Shown: piece by piece, positions 62,938 through 64,000 of the stretch
Position numbering within the stretch: the first letter of the stretch is position 1
Layout: the number at the start of each line of letters is the position of its first letter
Origin: Lethocerus indicus
Lineage: Eukaryota; Arthropoda; Insecta; Hemiptera; Belostomatidae
Direction: 5' to 3'
NCBI GenBank assembly: GCA_019843655.1
Contig: JACDQD010000006.1
Coordinates: 27,794,246-27,858,245, forward strand
Length of the DNA: 64,000 nucleotides
Position numbers and translations under genes: made by a program
The notes under the pieces: model-generated
Told to the model about the DNA's origin: nothing
The model's database searches: none
What the model saw: the letters and a program-made list of their open reading frames with translations, nothing else

Positions 62938-64000
62938 TTCATTAATGACAGCACTTTTACACCTATTTTTTAAAGGTTTTTTATAGTAGTGACTGGATTT
63001 GTGTTAGGACGCTAGATTTAAGAACGTACTACTCTGCTAGGCCATAATGGAGAATGTGTCGATTTCGAATTCGGGATTCTTCCCCCCACAGAGTTTGCCC
63101 CCTTTTCCGTCTACCTCTCTGTGCGTCTCGCGTCTTTTTCTCTACGGCTTGGCAGACCATAGACTGTGTTAGAACCAGAGATTCCACTCCCGACACCCGT
63201 GTCCTATTGAGGTTTAACGTTACACATCTCCTGCATATTTAGAGTGATACCTCGTCTGCACAACCAAATAAAGCGTTCACTCTAAGTTTATGGGCCAAAT
63301 TCGTGTTCTCTCAGTATAGGATGAAATGTTCCGTCACAAAATTAATAACGCTGAGTTAGAATTTTGGTTATGCAAATTATTTATAATTGTCTCAGTCTTT
63401 TCGTTTGGTATTAGCAGTAAGGAATTTTCATATAATTGTGTATTGTAAAAGTAGAACTTTCGAAGAGGAAGTAAATTTCGATTTAATAATCAGGAAGCAT
63501 TTGTCTCTTTAAAAAACTCTTCGCAGAGATTCAGGGTTTTTCTTTTGCCCCTGCAATATAGCGCCACTCTAACGAAAATAAATCTCTATTACGTTTCCAG
63601 TGTACTAAAAAACCCCGAAGGTGTACAGGTTGATATAGGGCGTTGAGATCTTATATCCTGCGGATACAAATCATGACACTAACTAGACGAAGATTTGTTG
63701 AATGTCAACAGAATAATAACGCATCAACAAGGAAGGAAGAATCGCCGAAGTGAAAATAAAATGAAGGAAAATAAAGAGCAAAAAGTAAAAGGGAAATGAG
63801 TTGGGTATATTTGAAGCAAGCGGCGTAAAATGAAAGCGCCAGGAAAAACCTGCCTTCTTTACGGTTGGCTACCTTGCAGACTGTCTCAGACCCATCCTTC
63901 GAATAAATCCTTCCTTTCTCCTCACCCTCTAAAAATAAAAACAGAACTTCTTTGGCAATGAACGAAAAAAGGATTCGTACCATTATTTCGATAAAATGTC

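Larger units (their letters stand above)
58837..64000. other. Non-coding stretch, 58.8-64.0 kb
   Basis: No gene is recognised. Contents are a ratchet-like but weaker TTTCGCTAAG/GTATGT (60001/60002), a 14-bp palindrome (59657-59670), two CTGTCTGTCTGT-like patches (about 61590 and 61795), a minus-strand B-box relic (62394-62406), a GT array and a long TA array. The 118-codon frame at 61831-62187 (minus) has no domain. Confidence 0.65.

Overview
This 64 kb window looks like non-coding animal nuclear DNA, probably from an arthropod. I recognise no protein-coding gene, rRNA or intact tRNA on either strand. The longest open frames are about 140 to 166 codons. They lie mostly over pyrimidine-rich or C-rich low-complexity DNA and show no domain I know. 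The DNA is AT-leaning by eye (not counted), has many short TA, CT/GA and GT microsatellites, has pure C or G runs of 12 to 16, and carries only small, decayed transposon-like relics. This is the texture of a large intron or a gene desert beside a developmental gene.

The main result is three nearly ideal zero-length splice-site pairs on the + strand. In each, a polypyrimidine tract and CAG (3' splice site) directly abut GTGAGT (5' splice site), with junctions at 4742/4743, 51111/51112 and 51689/51690. This arrangement is the known signature of recursive (ratcheting) splice sites in very long introns. If they are real, most of the window lies inside one giant + strand intron (at least 47 kb between the outer sites) whose flanking exons are outside the window. 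The gene cannot be named from this sequence.

The third site heads an approximately 90 bp module (51690-51776). A diverged second copy lies at 58741-58836. Both start with GTGAGT and end in a nearly identical block containing AATGCTAATTAATTCAAT. In the second copy the CAG is CAC, so it looks like a one-base-broken ratchet site or a regulatory element that kept everything but the acceptor.

Two long imperfect inverted repeats, 22867-22979 and 37935-38077, can fold into strong hairpins. Most arm differences are G-U pairs when read as + strand RNA, the same strand as the splice sites. They could be microRNA-like or structured intronic RNAs, or small inverted-repeat transposons.

Layout: 1-4.7 kb plain AT-rich DNA; 4.7 kb first ratchet site; 4.8-22.8 kb plain DNA with CT and TA microsatellites and C-rich patches; 22.8-23.6 kb hairpin plus a LINE/SINE-like tail; 23.6-37.9 kb plain DNA with a tRNA-derived SINE relic at 33.7 kb; 37.9 kb second hairpin; 38-51 kb plain DNA with G/C-run tracts and a GT minisatellite; 51.1-51.8 kb two ratchet sites and module A; 58.7 kb module B; 58.8-64 kb plain DNA with a B-box-like relic and a long TA array.
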